Source of the DNA: Pseudogemmobacter sp044142105 | GTDB lineage: Bacteria > Pseudomonadota > Alphaproteobacteria > Rhodobacterales > Rhodobacteraceae | Reading direction: 5' to 3' | Length of the DNA: 64,000 nucleotides | Assembly (NCBI RefSeq): GCF_044142105.1 | Contig: NZ_JBGTYM010000004.1 | Span: forward strand, 124,001 to 188,000 | Shown here: positions 14,743 through 23,534 of the stretch, one piece after another | Numbering within the stretch: the stretch's first letter is position 1 | How the letters are laid out: each line of letters opens with the position of its first letter | Position numbers and translations under genes: made by a program | The notes under the pieces: model-generated | Databases searched by the model: none | Told to the model about the DNA's origin: nothing | The model's input: the letters and a program-made list of their open reading frames with translations, nothing else

Positions 14743-16761
14743 ATGACCCATTCCCCCTCCGCCGATTTCCCCTTTGCCGAGCTGGAAACCGATCCCGCCG
14801 CCATCGCATCCTTCGTCGCCGCGCAGAATGCCGCCACCGACGCCGCCCTCTCCGGCCCTGCCCGCACCGCAGACGAAGCCCTGGTGCGCGAGATCCTGGA
14901 AGCCCCCGACAGCCTGCGCGGCCTGTCGCGCCGGGCGGGCCATGTCTACACCTTCCGGCAGACACCGCAGAACCCGCGCGGCCTCTGGCTGCGTCTGCCG
15001 CAGGATCAGGTCCCGCGCCCCGACGCACCCTGGGACGTGGTCTTTGATGTCGATGCCCATTGCGCCCAGACCGGAGAGATCTGGGTCTGGCGCGGGGCGG
15101 TGACCTCGGCCTTCGATCCCGCCCGCGTCCTGATCCGTCTCTCGCTGGAAGGCTCCGACCTGACGCGCTATCGCGAATTCGATCTTGTCTCCAAATCCTT
15201 CGTCGAAACCGGCTTCGACGTCGGACCGGAACGTGGCGGCCTTGCCTGGGCAGGCCGCGATACGGTGCTCTGGTCCTCGGCCCGCGACGGCGATGCCACG
15301 CAATCCGGCTGGCCCGGCACGATCCGCCGCCTGTCGCGCGGCCAATCCCCCGAATCCGCGCCCGAAGACCACCGCACCGACCCTGGCAATCTTCTGGTCC
15401 AGGCCTGGACGACCAGGGCCGGCGGGGCAGACTGGATCGAGGCGCGCATCACCATGCGCGCGATCGGCAAGGCCGCGATCACCCTGATGCGGCCGGGCAA
15501 GCCCCCGCTTCCGCTCGATGCTCCCTCGGACTGCACCCCCAGCTTCTGCCACAGCCATCTGGCCTATGTGGCGCAGGAAGAAGGCCCGCATCCCGCCGGA
15601 ACCCTCGTCCTCGCGCCGCTGGAAGGCGGCCCGCAGCGCATCCTCTTCCGCCCCGAACCCGGCGCGGCGGTGGGCGATGTGGGCTTCGCGACCGGCCACC
15701 TTCTGTGGATCGAGACGCGCTGGCTGGAACCCCGGCTCATGGCGCTGGACCTGTCGCGCCCCGATGCCGCCCCGCAGGAAATCGCCCCTCCCGTTCCGGG
15801 CCAGACCCTGTCCTTCGGCTTCTTCGATGCCGAACCGGATGCGGGCGACGGCACGCTCGCCCTGCAGATCTCGGGCTTCCTGACCCCGCCGCAGACCTGG
15901 CTTTTCGATCTGTCAAAGGGCGTCGCGGCCATCGCCTTCCGCCCGCTCTATGCCCAGCCCGCGCGGTTCGACGCGACGGGGGCCGAGGTTCATCTCTGGA
16001 AAGCCATTTCAGACGACGGTAAGGAAGTGCCCTATCACATCGTCCTGCCGCGCGGCCATACAGGCCGCGGCGACCTGCCCGTGCTGCAATATGGCTATGG
16101 CGGCTTCGGCGTCAGCCTTGGCCCCTGGTATGATCCCGTCACCGGCAAGCTATGGATCGAAGGCGGCGGCGCCTATGTCATGGCCTATATCCGTGGCGGG
16201 GCCGAACTTGGCCCCGACTGGCACTTGCAGGCCAAGGGCGCCGGTCGGCACAGGGCATTCGAGGATTTCGCCGCCGTGGCCGCCGACCTGGTCAGGCGCG
16301 GCATCACCACGCCGGATCGCATCGCCTGCCATGGCGGCTCGAATGGCGGGCTTCTTTGCGGCGTGATGTTGACCCGCTACCCCGAGCGGTTTGGCGCTGT
16401 CTGGGCCTCGGTCGGCGTGATGGACATGTTGCGCTTTGCCGATTTTCCCGCTGGGCGCGGCTGGATCGACGAATATGGCGACCCCGCCCGGGCCGAGGAT
16501 CGCGCCTGGCTGCATGCCTATTCGCCGGTTCACAACGTGCCCGCCCGCACGCTTCCCGCCGCGCTGATCGACACCTCGCATCGCGACGACCGGGTCGACC
16601 CGTCGCATTCCCGCCGCTTCGCCGCGGTCCTCAACGCCGCCGGACACCGGCCCTTCTACTACGAACATCAGGGCGGCCATGGTGGCGGCGGCGGCAGCCA
16701 TGAAAAGGCCGCCGAACAGGCGCTCGGCTTCGCCTTCCTGCGCCACGCGCTGCGCCGGTAG
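14743..16761 (+). CDS. Prolyl oligopeptidase-family (S9A) serine peptidase
   Basis: 672 residues from ATG 14743 (AAAGG upstream; an in-frame ATG at 14728 is possible). An N-terminal beta-propeller domain precedes a C-terminal alpha/beta hydrolase. The latter carries YGYGGFGVSLGPWYD, then the nucleophile Ser533 in HGGSNGGLLCG, an Asp candidate in HRDDRVD (616 or 619), and His646 in HQGGHGGGGG. The His loop has an unusual run of glycines where HGAGK is common. It should cleave proline-containing peptides or related substrates; no signal peptide is seen, so a cytoplasmic location is likely. The gene follows a LysR regulator. Confidence 0.9.
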   Translation: MTHSPSADFPFAELETDPAAIASFVAAQNAATDAALSGPARTADEALVREILEAPDSLRGLSRRAGHVYTFRQTPQNPRGLWLRLPQDQVPRPDAPWDVVFDVDAHCAQTGEIWVWRGAVTSAFDPARVLIRLSLEGSDLTRYREFDLVSKSFVETGFDVGPERGGLAWAGRDTVLWSSARDGDATQSGWPGTIRRLSRGQSPESAPEDHRTDPGNLLVQAWTTRAGGADWIEARITMRAIGKAAITLMRPGKPPLPLDAPSDCTPSFCHSHLAYVAQEEGPHPAGTLVLAPLEGGPQRILFRPEPGAAVGDVGFATGHLLWIETRWLEPRLMALDLSRPDAAPQEIAPPVPGQTLSFGFFDAEPDAGDGTLALQISGFLTPPQTWLFDLSKGVAAIAFRPLYAQPARFDATGAEVHLWKAISDDGKEVPYHIVLPRGHTGRGDLPVLQYGYGGFGVSLGPWYDPVTGKLWIEGGGAYVMAYIRGGAELGPDWHLQAKGAGRHRAFEDFAAVAADLVRRGITTPDRIACHGGSNGGLLCGVMLTRYPERFGAVWASVGVMDMLRFADFPAGRGWIDEYGDPARAEDRAWLHAYSPVHNVPARTLPAALIDTSHRDDRVDPSHSRRFAAVLNAAGHRPFYYEHQGGHGGGGGSHEKAAEQALGFAFLRHALRR

Positions 16762-16808
16762 GTCGGGGTTCGCCCCGGCTTCCCCCGTCGCGCAGGCGCA
16801 GCCAAAAT

Positions 16809-16852
16809 GGAAGACGTTGGGAAGACGTTCGCAAGACCTTCGGAAGACAGGG
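16809..16852. repeat. Four tandem 11-bp repeats (GGAAGACGTTC type)
   Basis: Units GGAAGACGTTG, GGAAGACGTTC, GCAAGACCTTC and GGAAGACAGGG follow without gaps, one per DNA helical turn. They lie in the 192-bp space between two convergent genes. The rest of this space holds no ORF I can support. Confidence 0.6.
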
Positions 16853-16953
16853 TTTTCCCAGCCTTTTCCGCGCCTTGCCGACGAAATGCGGCGGCGCGGG
16901 CCTTGACCCGCGCCGCAGAGGTAGGATTTCGGCAAGGTGGGCTTGCCGCCGCC

Positions 16954-18360
16954 CTAGACCGTGTGCAGATACAGGTCGAAATCCACTTCGGACACGGTCC
17001 GCATGACGCGCGCATATTCCGCCGCCTTGATCGCGGTAAAGGTGCGGTGCATGTCTTCGCCCAGCGCATCCTTCAGGAATTCCGAGGCCTTGGCCGCCAC
17101 GATCGCCGATTTCCAGTCGCTCGGGATCGCACCATCGCCGCCATCCTCATAGGCATTGCCGGTGGTTTCCGGCCCGGGGTCGATGCCCTCGCGCAGCCCC
17201 TTGCGGATGCCCGCCAGCACCGTGCTCGCCACCAGATAGGGGTTCGCATCCACCCCCGCTGGCCGGTGCTCGATCCGCCGCGCCCTGATATCCCCCGCCG
17301 GAATGCGCAGGGCGACCGAGCGGTTGTTCACCCCCCAGCTCAACGACACAGGCGCATAGCTCTGCGCCGCGAAGCGCCGCCAGGAATTCGCATGCGGCGC
17401 GAAGACCAGCATCGATTCCGCCATCGTCGCCTTCAGCCCGCCCAGCGCGTGCAGAAGCCGCTGATTCCACACGCCTTCCTGTTCTTCGACGAAGACGTTC
17501 CTGCCGCCTTTATCCAGCATCGAGACATGGAAATGCATGCCCGATCCGGCGTAATTCTCGTTCGGCTTGGCCATGAAACAGGCGGTCACGCCATGGGCGC
17601 GCGCCTGCGCCCGGACGATCCGCTTCAGCCGCATCAGGTCATCCGCGGCCTGCATCACATCGGTCCGGTAATGCAGCGTCAGCTCATATTGCCCCGGCGC
17701 GTATTCCGAAATCATCGTCTCGGCGGTGATCCCCGCCAGTTTTGCCCCGGCATAGATATCGTTGAACAGGGGCAGCATACCATGCAGGTGATCGACCGAA
17801 TAAACCTCGGTTTTCCAGGACTTGCGCCCGTCCAGCACATCGCGCGCGGGCTGCATCTTGCCATCCGCGCCGCGGGCGTTGTCGAGCAGGAAAAACTCCA
17901 GCTCGAAAGCCCCCGCCGGATACAGCCCTTCCGCCGCCAGCGCATCGACCTGGCGTTGCAGCGCATGGCGCGGGTCCGAGGTCATCGGCTCGCCGTCCAG
18001 CGTGTACATCGCCATCAGCACCTCGCCGCGCGGCGGGGTGGTGTTGTGCAGCGCCACAAGGCTGCCCGGAATCGGCCAGGCCCGCAGGTCGCCATCGCCC
18101 TGATCCCAGATCAGCCCGGTCTCATGCACATCCTCGCCGCAGATATCGAGGCCCAGGATCGAGATCGGCAGATGCCGCCCGGATTTGTAAAACGACTTTA
18201 ACTCATGCCGCCGGATGATCTTGCCACGGCCGATACCATTGGAATCGTGCAGGACAATGTCAAAGGCCTCGATCTCGGGATGGGCGTCGAGAAAAGCCTC
18301 GGCCTCGGCGATGGTGGAACCCGAAGGGCTGGTGGTGGGGTCGTTGGCAGGGGGCGTCAT
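16954..18360 (-). CDS. Glutamine synthetase-family ligase (gamma-glutamyl-amine synthetase type)
   Basis: 468 residues. ATP-dependent ligase of the GSI fold that probably joins glutamate to an amine rather than ammonia, as PuuA and related enzymes do. Visible family features are the beta-grasp N-terminus with IEAFDIVLHDSNGIGRGK, the FELEFFLL metal site, NENYAGSGMHFHVSM with the metal-binding His, and NNRSVALRIP plus RIEHRPAGVDANPYL near the C-terminus. The true glutamine synthetase adenylylation motif is not apparent. It starts 1 nt after the stop of the class III aminotransferase, so both act in one pathway, most likely amine or polyamine use. Confidence 0.85.
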   Translation of the reverse strand: MTPPANDPTTSPSGSTIAEAEAFLDAHPEIEAFDIVLHDSNGIGRGKIIRRHELKSFYKSGRHLPISILGLDICGEDVHETGLIWDQGDGDLRAWPIPGSLVALHNTTPPRGEVLMAMYTLDGEPMTSDPRHALQRQVDALAAEGLYPAGAFELEFFLLDNARGADGKMQPARDVLDGRKSWKTEVYSVDHLHGMLPLFNDIYAGAKLAGITAETMISEYAPGQYELTLHYRTDVMQAADDLMRLKRIVRAQARAHGVTACFMAKPNENYAGSGMHFHVSMLDKGGRNVFVEEQEGVWNQRLLHALGGLKATMAESMLVFAPHANSWRRFAAQSYAPVSLSWGVNNRSVALRIPAGDIRARRIEHRPAGVDANPYLVASTVLAGIRKGLREGIDPGPETTGNAYEDGGDGAIPSDWKSAIVAAKASEFLKDALGEDMHRTFTAIKAAEYARVMRTVSEVDFDLYLHTV

Positions 18361-18361
18361 G

Positions 18362-19753
18362 TCAGGCTTTCGCGAAAAGTTCGGTCAGTATTGCGTCAAA
18401 ATGGGCGATCAGGCGGTCGATCTGCCGTTTTCGCGTCGCCGGGCTGACCAGCATCATATTGTGGAAGGGCGCGATCAGCGAGCCGCGAGTCAACAAGCCC
18501 ATATGCAGCGCCGCCTCGACCGCGGGCTGATGCGCAAGCGCCGCCTCGGCGCCGTTCTTCAGCGGGCCCGGGGCGCAGATGAATTCGACCCGCGCGCCCA
18601 CCCGCACCACATGCCAGGGCGCGCCATGGCGGGCGATGCTTTCGGCCAGACCGGCCGACAGACGCTCGGCCCCGCGCTCCATATGGGCATAGGATTGCGC
18701 GGTCATCACTTCCGACAAGGTGGCGGCCAGACAGGCGAATTGCATCGGATTGGCGGAAAGCGTGGTGCCCATGCCCGAATGGCCCGAGGCGCGCTTGCCA
18801 TTGGCCTCCTCGTATCGCTGCGCGACGGCCTCCGTAACGCCCCAGATGGCGGTGGGCATCCCGCCCGCCACGCATTTGCCGACGATGAACATGTCGGGCT
18901 GCAAGCCATGCACCCGCGTATAGCCGCCCAGACCAGAGGAGATCGTGTGGGTCTCGTCGATCATCAACAGCGCGCCATATTGGCGTGTCAAAGCGCGCAA
19001 CCCGTCATGGAAGCCCGGATCGGGCAGGACCATGCAGGAATTGGTCATCACCGGTTCGGTCAGGACGGCGGCGACCTCTCCGGTTGCCAATGCGGCCTCG
19101 ACCCCGGTCAAATCATTGAATTCACAGCATATCGCCGAAAGGGACAGATCGGCGAACTGGCCCAGAAGACCGGGCCGGGTGATGGTCTTGCCCGCCGCAT
19201 CCAGCGTGACCATCGCCTCGTCGATCGTGCCATGGTAGCAACCGTTGAAGACCAGCACCTTGGGCCGCCCTGTCACCGCACGCGCCACGCGCAGGGCGAA
19301 ACGGTTGGCATCCGTGGCCGTGGTGGCGATCTGCCAGCAGAAATCACCGAAGCGCGCGGTCAGCAGCGCACCTGCCTGCAAGGCGGTTTCGGTCGGCAGC
19401 ATATAGGTCAGCCCGCGCCGCGCCTGATGGCGAATCGCCCGCGCAACAGGGGGCGGAGAATGGCCGAACATGCTGCCCGTATCGCCAAGGCAGAAATCAT
19501 CGATCTGATTGCCGTCGATATCGGTGATCACCGCGCCTTCTGCCTTGTCGATCAAGGGCAGATGCGGCATCGGCCAATCGGCCATCCAATGCATCGGCAC
19601 GCCCGAAAGGAACGCCCCTGCCCCCTTCGCCAGCGCCTTGGCCGCCTTGGGCCGGCTTTTCGAAAAGCGTTTCGCCTCGCGCGCGGCGAAGGCGGCAAGA
19701 CGGTCGCGCGGGATACCGGCGATCAGGCTTGGATCGTCAGACGGGTCAGACAT
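18362..19753 (-). CDS. Class III (omega-type) PLP aminotransferase
   Basis: 463 residues from the ATG ending at 19753, which has a strong AGGAGG site; a longer frame begins at TTG-like positions upstream. PLP-binding features are the acidic LLMIDETHT and the lysine in MFIVGKCVAGGMP; GDTGSMFGHSPPPVARAI and the glutamate-1-semialdehyde aminomutase-like GTTLSANP are also seen. The likely role is deamination of an amine or a gamma-glutamylated amine. It precedes the glutamine-synthetase-like gene by 1 nt (operon). The acceptor and substrate are not known. Confidence 0.87.
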   Translation of the reverse strand: MSDPSDDPSLIAGIPRDRLAAFAAREAKRFSKSRPKAAKALAKGAGAFLSGVPMHWMADWPMPHLPLIDKAEGAVITDIDGNQIDDFCLGDTGSMFGHSPPPVARAIRHQARRGLTYMLPTETALQAGALLTARFGDFCWQIATTATDANRFALRVARAVTGRPKVLVFNGCYHGTIDEAMVTLDAAGKTITRPGLLGQFADLSLSAICCEFNDLTGVEAALATGEVAAVLTEPVMTNSCMVLPDPGFHDGLRALTRQYGALLMIDETHTISSGLGGYTRVHGLQPDMFIVGKCVAGGMPTAIWGVTEAVAQRYEEANGKRASGHSGMGTTLSANPMQFACLAATLSEVMTAQSYAHMERGAERLSAGLAESIARHGAPWHVVRVGARVEFICAPGPLKNGAEAALAHQPAVEAALHMGLLTRGSLIAPFHNMMLVSPATRKRQIDRLIAHFDAILTELFAKA

Positions 19754-19879
19754 GCGGGGACCTCCTGCAAGGCCCTCTCTATGCCGCATAATTTGATCAA
19801 AAAGCAAGAGATGAAAGGCGCAGGTCTGGCGGACGCTTGATATTTGGGGAGGCTTCGGCCAGCTTCCGACGCACCAAGA

Positions 19880-20608
19880 ATGGGGCTTCAGATCATGTGC
19901 ATTTCCGCCCGTCCGACCCCTGTTCTAGCGATGGCCCTGACGTTTGCGGTGATCCTGCCGCCCGGCCTTGCGCAAGCCTGCCCTGGCCCCTTCGCCGAGG
20001 AACACCACTACCCCGCCTGCACGATCCCCCTGCCCGATGCGGATGAAGTGGTGACCATCGTGGAAGGCCATCCTGCGGAACAGGCCGATCTGCGCCTGGG
20101 CGACGAGGACGCGCGTCCCTTTCTTGTCCAGGTGGATATCGCGGGCGACACGGCCCGCAATTACATTGTCCTGACATCCTACTATCCAACGATCTGGGTC
20201 TTCACCGGAAAGCTGGACCAGATCTCGCGCGTCATCGTGCTGGGTGCGACCGGAGCGGGACCCTTGGCCGCGGGGGTCGTCGGGGTTCCCGCCGAAAAGG
20301 TGCATTTCACCGATCCCACCCCGCTGCCGCACACTATCCCGATATCAAGTTGCACGCGCTTGTATGAGGCGTGTTCGCCTGCCCAATGGTTTGGCGAACA
20401 CCAGGACGTGAAGACCTTCATTCATCCGCCGTCAAGCCAGCCCTGGCTGGGCAAGGCGGAACGGGCCGGATGGTATGTTCCGCCCGATGACCATCGCCGG
20501 GCCGATGTGGCCATCGCGCGGCCCTCACGCGATCCTGCTCAGGCCTCCGGCCCGATCGACCCAGCAGAAGTCATCTCGCCCCTGTTGGTGACGGCCGGGA
20601 CGCCCTGA
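19880..20608 (+). CDS. Secreted protein of unknown function
   Basis: About 242 residues from ATG 19880 (an ATG at 19895 is equally plausible). The N-terminus has a signal peptide ending at AQA before CPGPF. The mature part has five or more Cys (CPGP, PACTIP, SSCTRLYEACSP), which suggests disulfides in the periplasm. It has short motifs such as ADLRLGDEDARPF and NYIVLTSYYPTIWVFTGK but no domain I recognise. It is divergent from the aminotransferase operon and convergent with lldD. Confidence 0.65.
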   Translation: MGLQIMCISARPTPVLAMALTFAVILPPGLAQACPGPFAEEHHYPACTIPLPDADEVVTIVEGHPAEQADLRLGDEDARPFLVQVDIAGDTARNYIVLTSYYPTIWVFTGKLDQISRVIVLGATGAGPLAAGVVGVPAEKVHFTDPTPLPHTIPISSCTRLYEACSPAQWFGEHQDVKTFIHPPSSQPWLGKAERAGWYVPPDDHRRADVAIARPSRDPAQASGPIDPAEVISPLLVTAGTP

Positions 20609-20663
20609 GGAGGGCGGTCACGGCCAGGATAGTCCCGGCTGCGCGCCATCCCGCGCCCGCCGC

Positions 20664-21827
20664 TCAGGCCCAGCTGCCCTCGAAATCCTGTGGCACCAGC
20701 ACATCATGGCGACCGAAATCACGGATGTTCCGCTCGCCGCACAGCGCCATGGTGATGTCCATCTCCTTGCGGATCACCTCCAGCGCCTTGGTCACGCCCG
20801 CCTCTCCCATCGCGCCCAGCCCGTGGATATAGGCCCGCCCGATCATCGTGCCGGTCGCGCCCAGCGCCAGCGCCTTCAGGACGTCCTGGCCCGAGCGGAT
20901 GCCCGAATCGAGCCAGATCTCGGTCTTGCCCGCCACGGCGCGGGCGATCGAAGGCAAGGCGCGGATCGAGGACAGCGCACCGTCAAGCTGCCGACCGCCA
21001 TGGTTCGACACCACGATCGCATCGGCGCCATTGTCCACCGCCATCTGCGCATCCTCGGCGTCGAGAATGCCCTTCATCACCAGCTTGCCACCCCATTGGT
21101 CGCGGATGCGGGCAACCTTCTTCCAGTCCAGCTTCAGGTCGAACTGCTCATTCGTCCAGGCGGTCAGGTCGGCCAGGTCGGTGACGCCCTTCACATGACC
21201 CACGATGTTGCGGAACTGGCGGCGCGGCGTCCTGGCCATGTTCCAGGCCCAGCGCGGCTTGGTGGCGATGTTCAGGATATTCGGGATCGTCGGCTTGGGG
21301 GGGCTGGTCAGCCCGTTCTTGAGGTCCTTGTGGCGCTGACCCAGCACCTGAAGGTCCAGCGTCAGCACCAGCGCCGAACATTTCGCCCGCTTGGCGCGTT
21401 CGATGATCGCATCGACGAAATCCTCGTCCCGCATCACGTAAAGCTGGAACCAGAACGGATCGGGGGAATGTTCGGACACGTCCTCGATTGAACAGATCGA
21501 CATGGTCGACAGCGTGAAGGGCACCCCGAACTTGGCCGCCGCGCGTGCGGCATGGATCTCGCCGTCGGGATGCTGCATGCCGGTAGACCCGACCGGCGCC
21601 AGCGCCACCGGGATCGTGACCTTCTGGCTCAGCATCTGACCCGAGACATCGCGGTCCGACAGATCGCGCGCGACGCGCTGACGCAGCCGGATCTTGGCAA
21701 AATCCGAGGTATTTTCGCGGAAGGTCTGCTCGGTATAGCTGCCCGATTCACAATAATCCCAGAACATCTTGGGCGTGCGCTTCTGATGCAGCCGCTTGAG
21801 ATCTTCGATGCAGGTGATGACGGGCAT
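20664..21827 (-). CDS. lldD: FMN-dependent L-lactate dehydrogenase
   Basis: 387 residues. Alpha-hydroxy-acid oxidase family: oxidises L-lactate to pyruvate and feeds electrons to the respiratory chain at the inner membrane. The catalytic His lies in VVSNHGGRQLD; FMN and substrate contacts are in PVGSTGMQHPDGE, FQLYV and DSGIRSGQD. The segment TKPRWAWNMARTPRR is the membrane-proximal loop typical of LldD. The start is the ATG ending at 21827; the longer frame lacks similarity. An inverted repeat at 21845-21867 precedes it. No lactate permease or LldR is beside it. Confidence 0.93.
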   Translation of the reverse strand: MPVITCIEDLKRLHQKRTPKMFWDYCESGSYTEQTFRENTSDFAKIRLRQRVARDLSDRDVSGQMLSQKVTIPVALAPVGSTGMQHPDGEIHAARAAAKFGVPFTLSTMSICSIEDVSEHSPDPFWFQLYVMRDEDFVDAIIERAKRAKCSALVLTLDLQVLGQRHKDLKNGLTSPPKPTIPNILNIATKPRWAWNMARTPRRQFRNIVGHVKGVTDLADLTAWTNEQFDLKLDWKKVARIRDQWGGKLVMKGILDAEDAQMAVDNGADAIVVSNHGGRQLDGALSSIRALPSIARAVAGKTEIWLDSGIRSGQDVLKALALGATGTMIGRAYIHGLGAMGEAGVTKALEVIRKEMDITMALCGERNIRDFGRHDVLVPQDFEGSWA

Positions 21828-21844
21828 GGCTGGAATTCCCCGAT

Positions 21845-21867
21845 ATTGGTTAGGTTCTTTTACCAAT
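21845..21867. promoter_or_regulatory. lldD: ATTGGT-N11-ACCAAT inverted repeat upstream of lldD
   Basis: Half-sites ATTGGT and ACCAAT face each other across 11 bp, 18 bp before the lldD start. GntR/FadR-family regulators such as LldR use TTGGT/ACCAA half-sites, though normally with a much shorter gap, so assignment to LldR is tentative. Confidence 0.4.
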
Positions 21868-21889
21868 TTCGGGGTTCACTGTCCATGGT

Positions 21890-22588
21890 TCAATCAGGCG
21901 CGAAGCGGCAAGAGGCGCAGAGCGGCCGCGGTTGACGCAGGGCTTCGGCGATCAGCGCGGGAACGCGCGGGTCATGCCCCAGGGGCGGCAGGATACGGCC
22001 CGCAAAGCCGGCCTCGGCCAGCGCGGCTGGAAGGTCTTCTTCGACATGGGCGCCCGCCATGGCGAAGAAGGGCAGGCAAAGCGCCGCCGCGTCCCAGCCC
22101 TGCACCTGCGCCAGCCGGGGCATCTGGTCGATGAAGGCCGCTTCCGCCCTGCGGCGGGTGGCAAGGCCGATCCGTCGCGCCAGCGCCCTTGCGATCGCGG
22201 CGGGGATGGCCGACTTGAAACTGCCATGCGCGGCCAGCAGCACCTCGCCCCCGCCCTGTTCCGCGACGATGTCCAGCGCCAAGCCATGCGCCGCCGGGTC
22301 ACAGCCGAAGGGTTCCATCACCTGCCAGCCCGCAATGCCCGCCTCGGCCAGCCGGGCCGGAATCGCGCTGCGCGTGAACCAGCCGCCTGCCATGAAAAGC
22401 GGATAGATCAGACCCGGCGCACGCCTCCTTGCCGCCTGCGCCAGGGCATCGGGTTCGGCCAAAGTGGCCGCGCCCACATCCCAATGCGGCAGATGCGCCG
22501 CCACCCTTGCCGCAAGGTCTTCCAAAGCCGCTGCTGCCGGGCCGGGCGCTGAAGGTTGACCATGCGCCACGATCAGGGCGGTGCTCAC
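21890..22588 (-). CDS. CbiX/sirohydrochlorin-chelatase-like protein
   Basis: 232 residues in two similar halves, as in CbiX-type class II chelatases. The N-terminal half begins ALIVAHGQPSAPG with the metal-binding His; the second half has VLLAAHGSFKSA. C-terminal residues LCASCRF include a CxxC pair that could bind metal or a cluster. Its GTG start overlaps the stop of the upstream LysR gene by GTGA (22585-22588). No cobalamin or siroheme genes are nearby, so the substrate tetrapyrrole and metal are unknown. Confidence 0.78.
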   Translation of the reverse strand: MSTALIVAHGQPSAPGPAAAALEDLAARVAAHLPHWDVGAATLAEPDALAQAARRRAPGLIYPLFMAGGWFTRSAIPARLAEAGIAGWQVMEPFGCDPAAHGLALDIVAEQGGGEVLLAAHGSFKSAIPAAIARALARRIGLATRRRAEAAFIDQMPRLAQVQGWDAAALCLPFFAMAGAHVEEDLPAALAEAGFAGRILPPLGHDPRVPALIAEALRQPRPLCASCRFAPD

Positions 22589-23496
22589 GGCGCGACCCCC
22601 GCCGCCAGCGTCTCGCGGCAATGGTCCAGAAACGCCCGGATCACCAGCGCGCCGCGCCCGCCTTCGGCCAAGACCAGACCCAGCGTCAGCGGCGGCACAC
22701 CCGCGATGGGCACCATCACCAGCGGCTGACCATCGGGCGCGATCTCGGGCGCGGGGCGGATATTTGCGATCGAATAGCCAAATCCATTCGCCACCATCGC
22801 CCGCATCACGCCAATGTCCCGCGTGCGCTCGACGACATGGGGCCGAAGCCCATGCGGACGGAAGACTTGCAGGAAGTAGTCGGTCGAGAAGGGCAGATCG
22901 AGCAGCACCATCGGATGCGGGGCCAGATCCCGGGCCGTCACCTCCGCCCGGTCCACCAGCGCGTGACCTTTGGGCAAAAGCGCATAGGGTGGCAGGGTCA
23001 AGAGCGGCTGGAATTCAAGATCCGGCGGGATATCAAGATCATAGGTCAGCGCGCAGTCGAAATGCGCCTGGCGCAACCCGTCGAAGATCTCGGCCTGATG
23101 GCGCTCGAACTGATGGAAATCCACCTCCGGGTGGCGGGCGGTGAAGGACCGCCGCAACCCCGGCAGCACAACCTGGGCAAAGGTCTGCAAGCAGGCGAGA
23201 TTCAGCGGGCCGCGCACCTGCCCGGTGATCGCATTGGCCAGATCATTGAGCCGCCCCGCCGCGGCCAGCACGGCGCGCGCTTCGGCCACGAATTGGCGGC
23301 CGCCCTGCGTCGGCGACAGGCCCTGGGCATGACGGCGCACGAACAGGGGCAGGCCGAATTCCTGTTCAAGCTGGGATATGGCGGCCGAGATCGAGGGCGA
23401 CGAGACATTGACCCGGTCGGCGGCGGCGGCGATTGAGCCGGTCTCGCCCACGGCGACCAGGTATTCAAGCTGACGAAGGGTGAAACGCAGAGGCAT
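22585..23496 (-). CDS. LysR-family transcriptional regulator
   Basis: 303 residues from the ATG ending at 23496 (the TTG three codons upstream is less likely). The helix-turn-helix reads FTLRQLEYLVAVGETGSIAAAADRVNVSSPSISAAISQLE (two pieces of the usual motif), followed by FGLPLFVRRHAQGLS. The effector domain covers the rest. It is coupled by a 4-nt overlap to the CbiX-like gene. Regulation of that gene or of the DUF1028 unit upstream is possible. The effector is unknown. Confidence 0.9.
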   Translation of the reverse strand: MPLRFTLRQLEYLVAVGETGSIAAAADRVNVSSPSISAAISQLEQEFGLPLFVRRHAQGLSPTQGGRQFVAEARAVLAAAGRLNDLANAITGQVRGPLNLACLQTFAQVVLPGLRRSFTARHPEVDFHQFERHQAEIFDGLRQAHFDCALTYDLDIPPDLEFQPLLTLPPYALLPKGHALVDRAEVTARDLAPHPMVLLDLPFSTDYFLQVFRPHGLRPHVVERTRDIGVMRAMVANGFGYSIANIRPAPEIAPDGQPLVMVPIAGVPPLTLGLVLAEGGRGALVIRAFLDHCRETLAAGVAP

Positions 23497-23534
23497 GGCG
23501 GCCAAGCTAGTCGCCGCTCCGCCAAGGTCAAACG

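Noticed and set aside
13699..15699. 666-codon frame opposite the LysR and S9 peptidase genes
   Set aside because: Spans two well-supported genes on the other strand; Arg/Gly/Ala-rich shadow without motifs.
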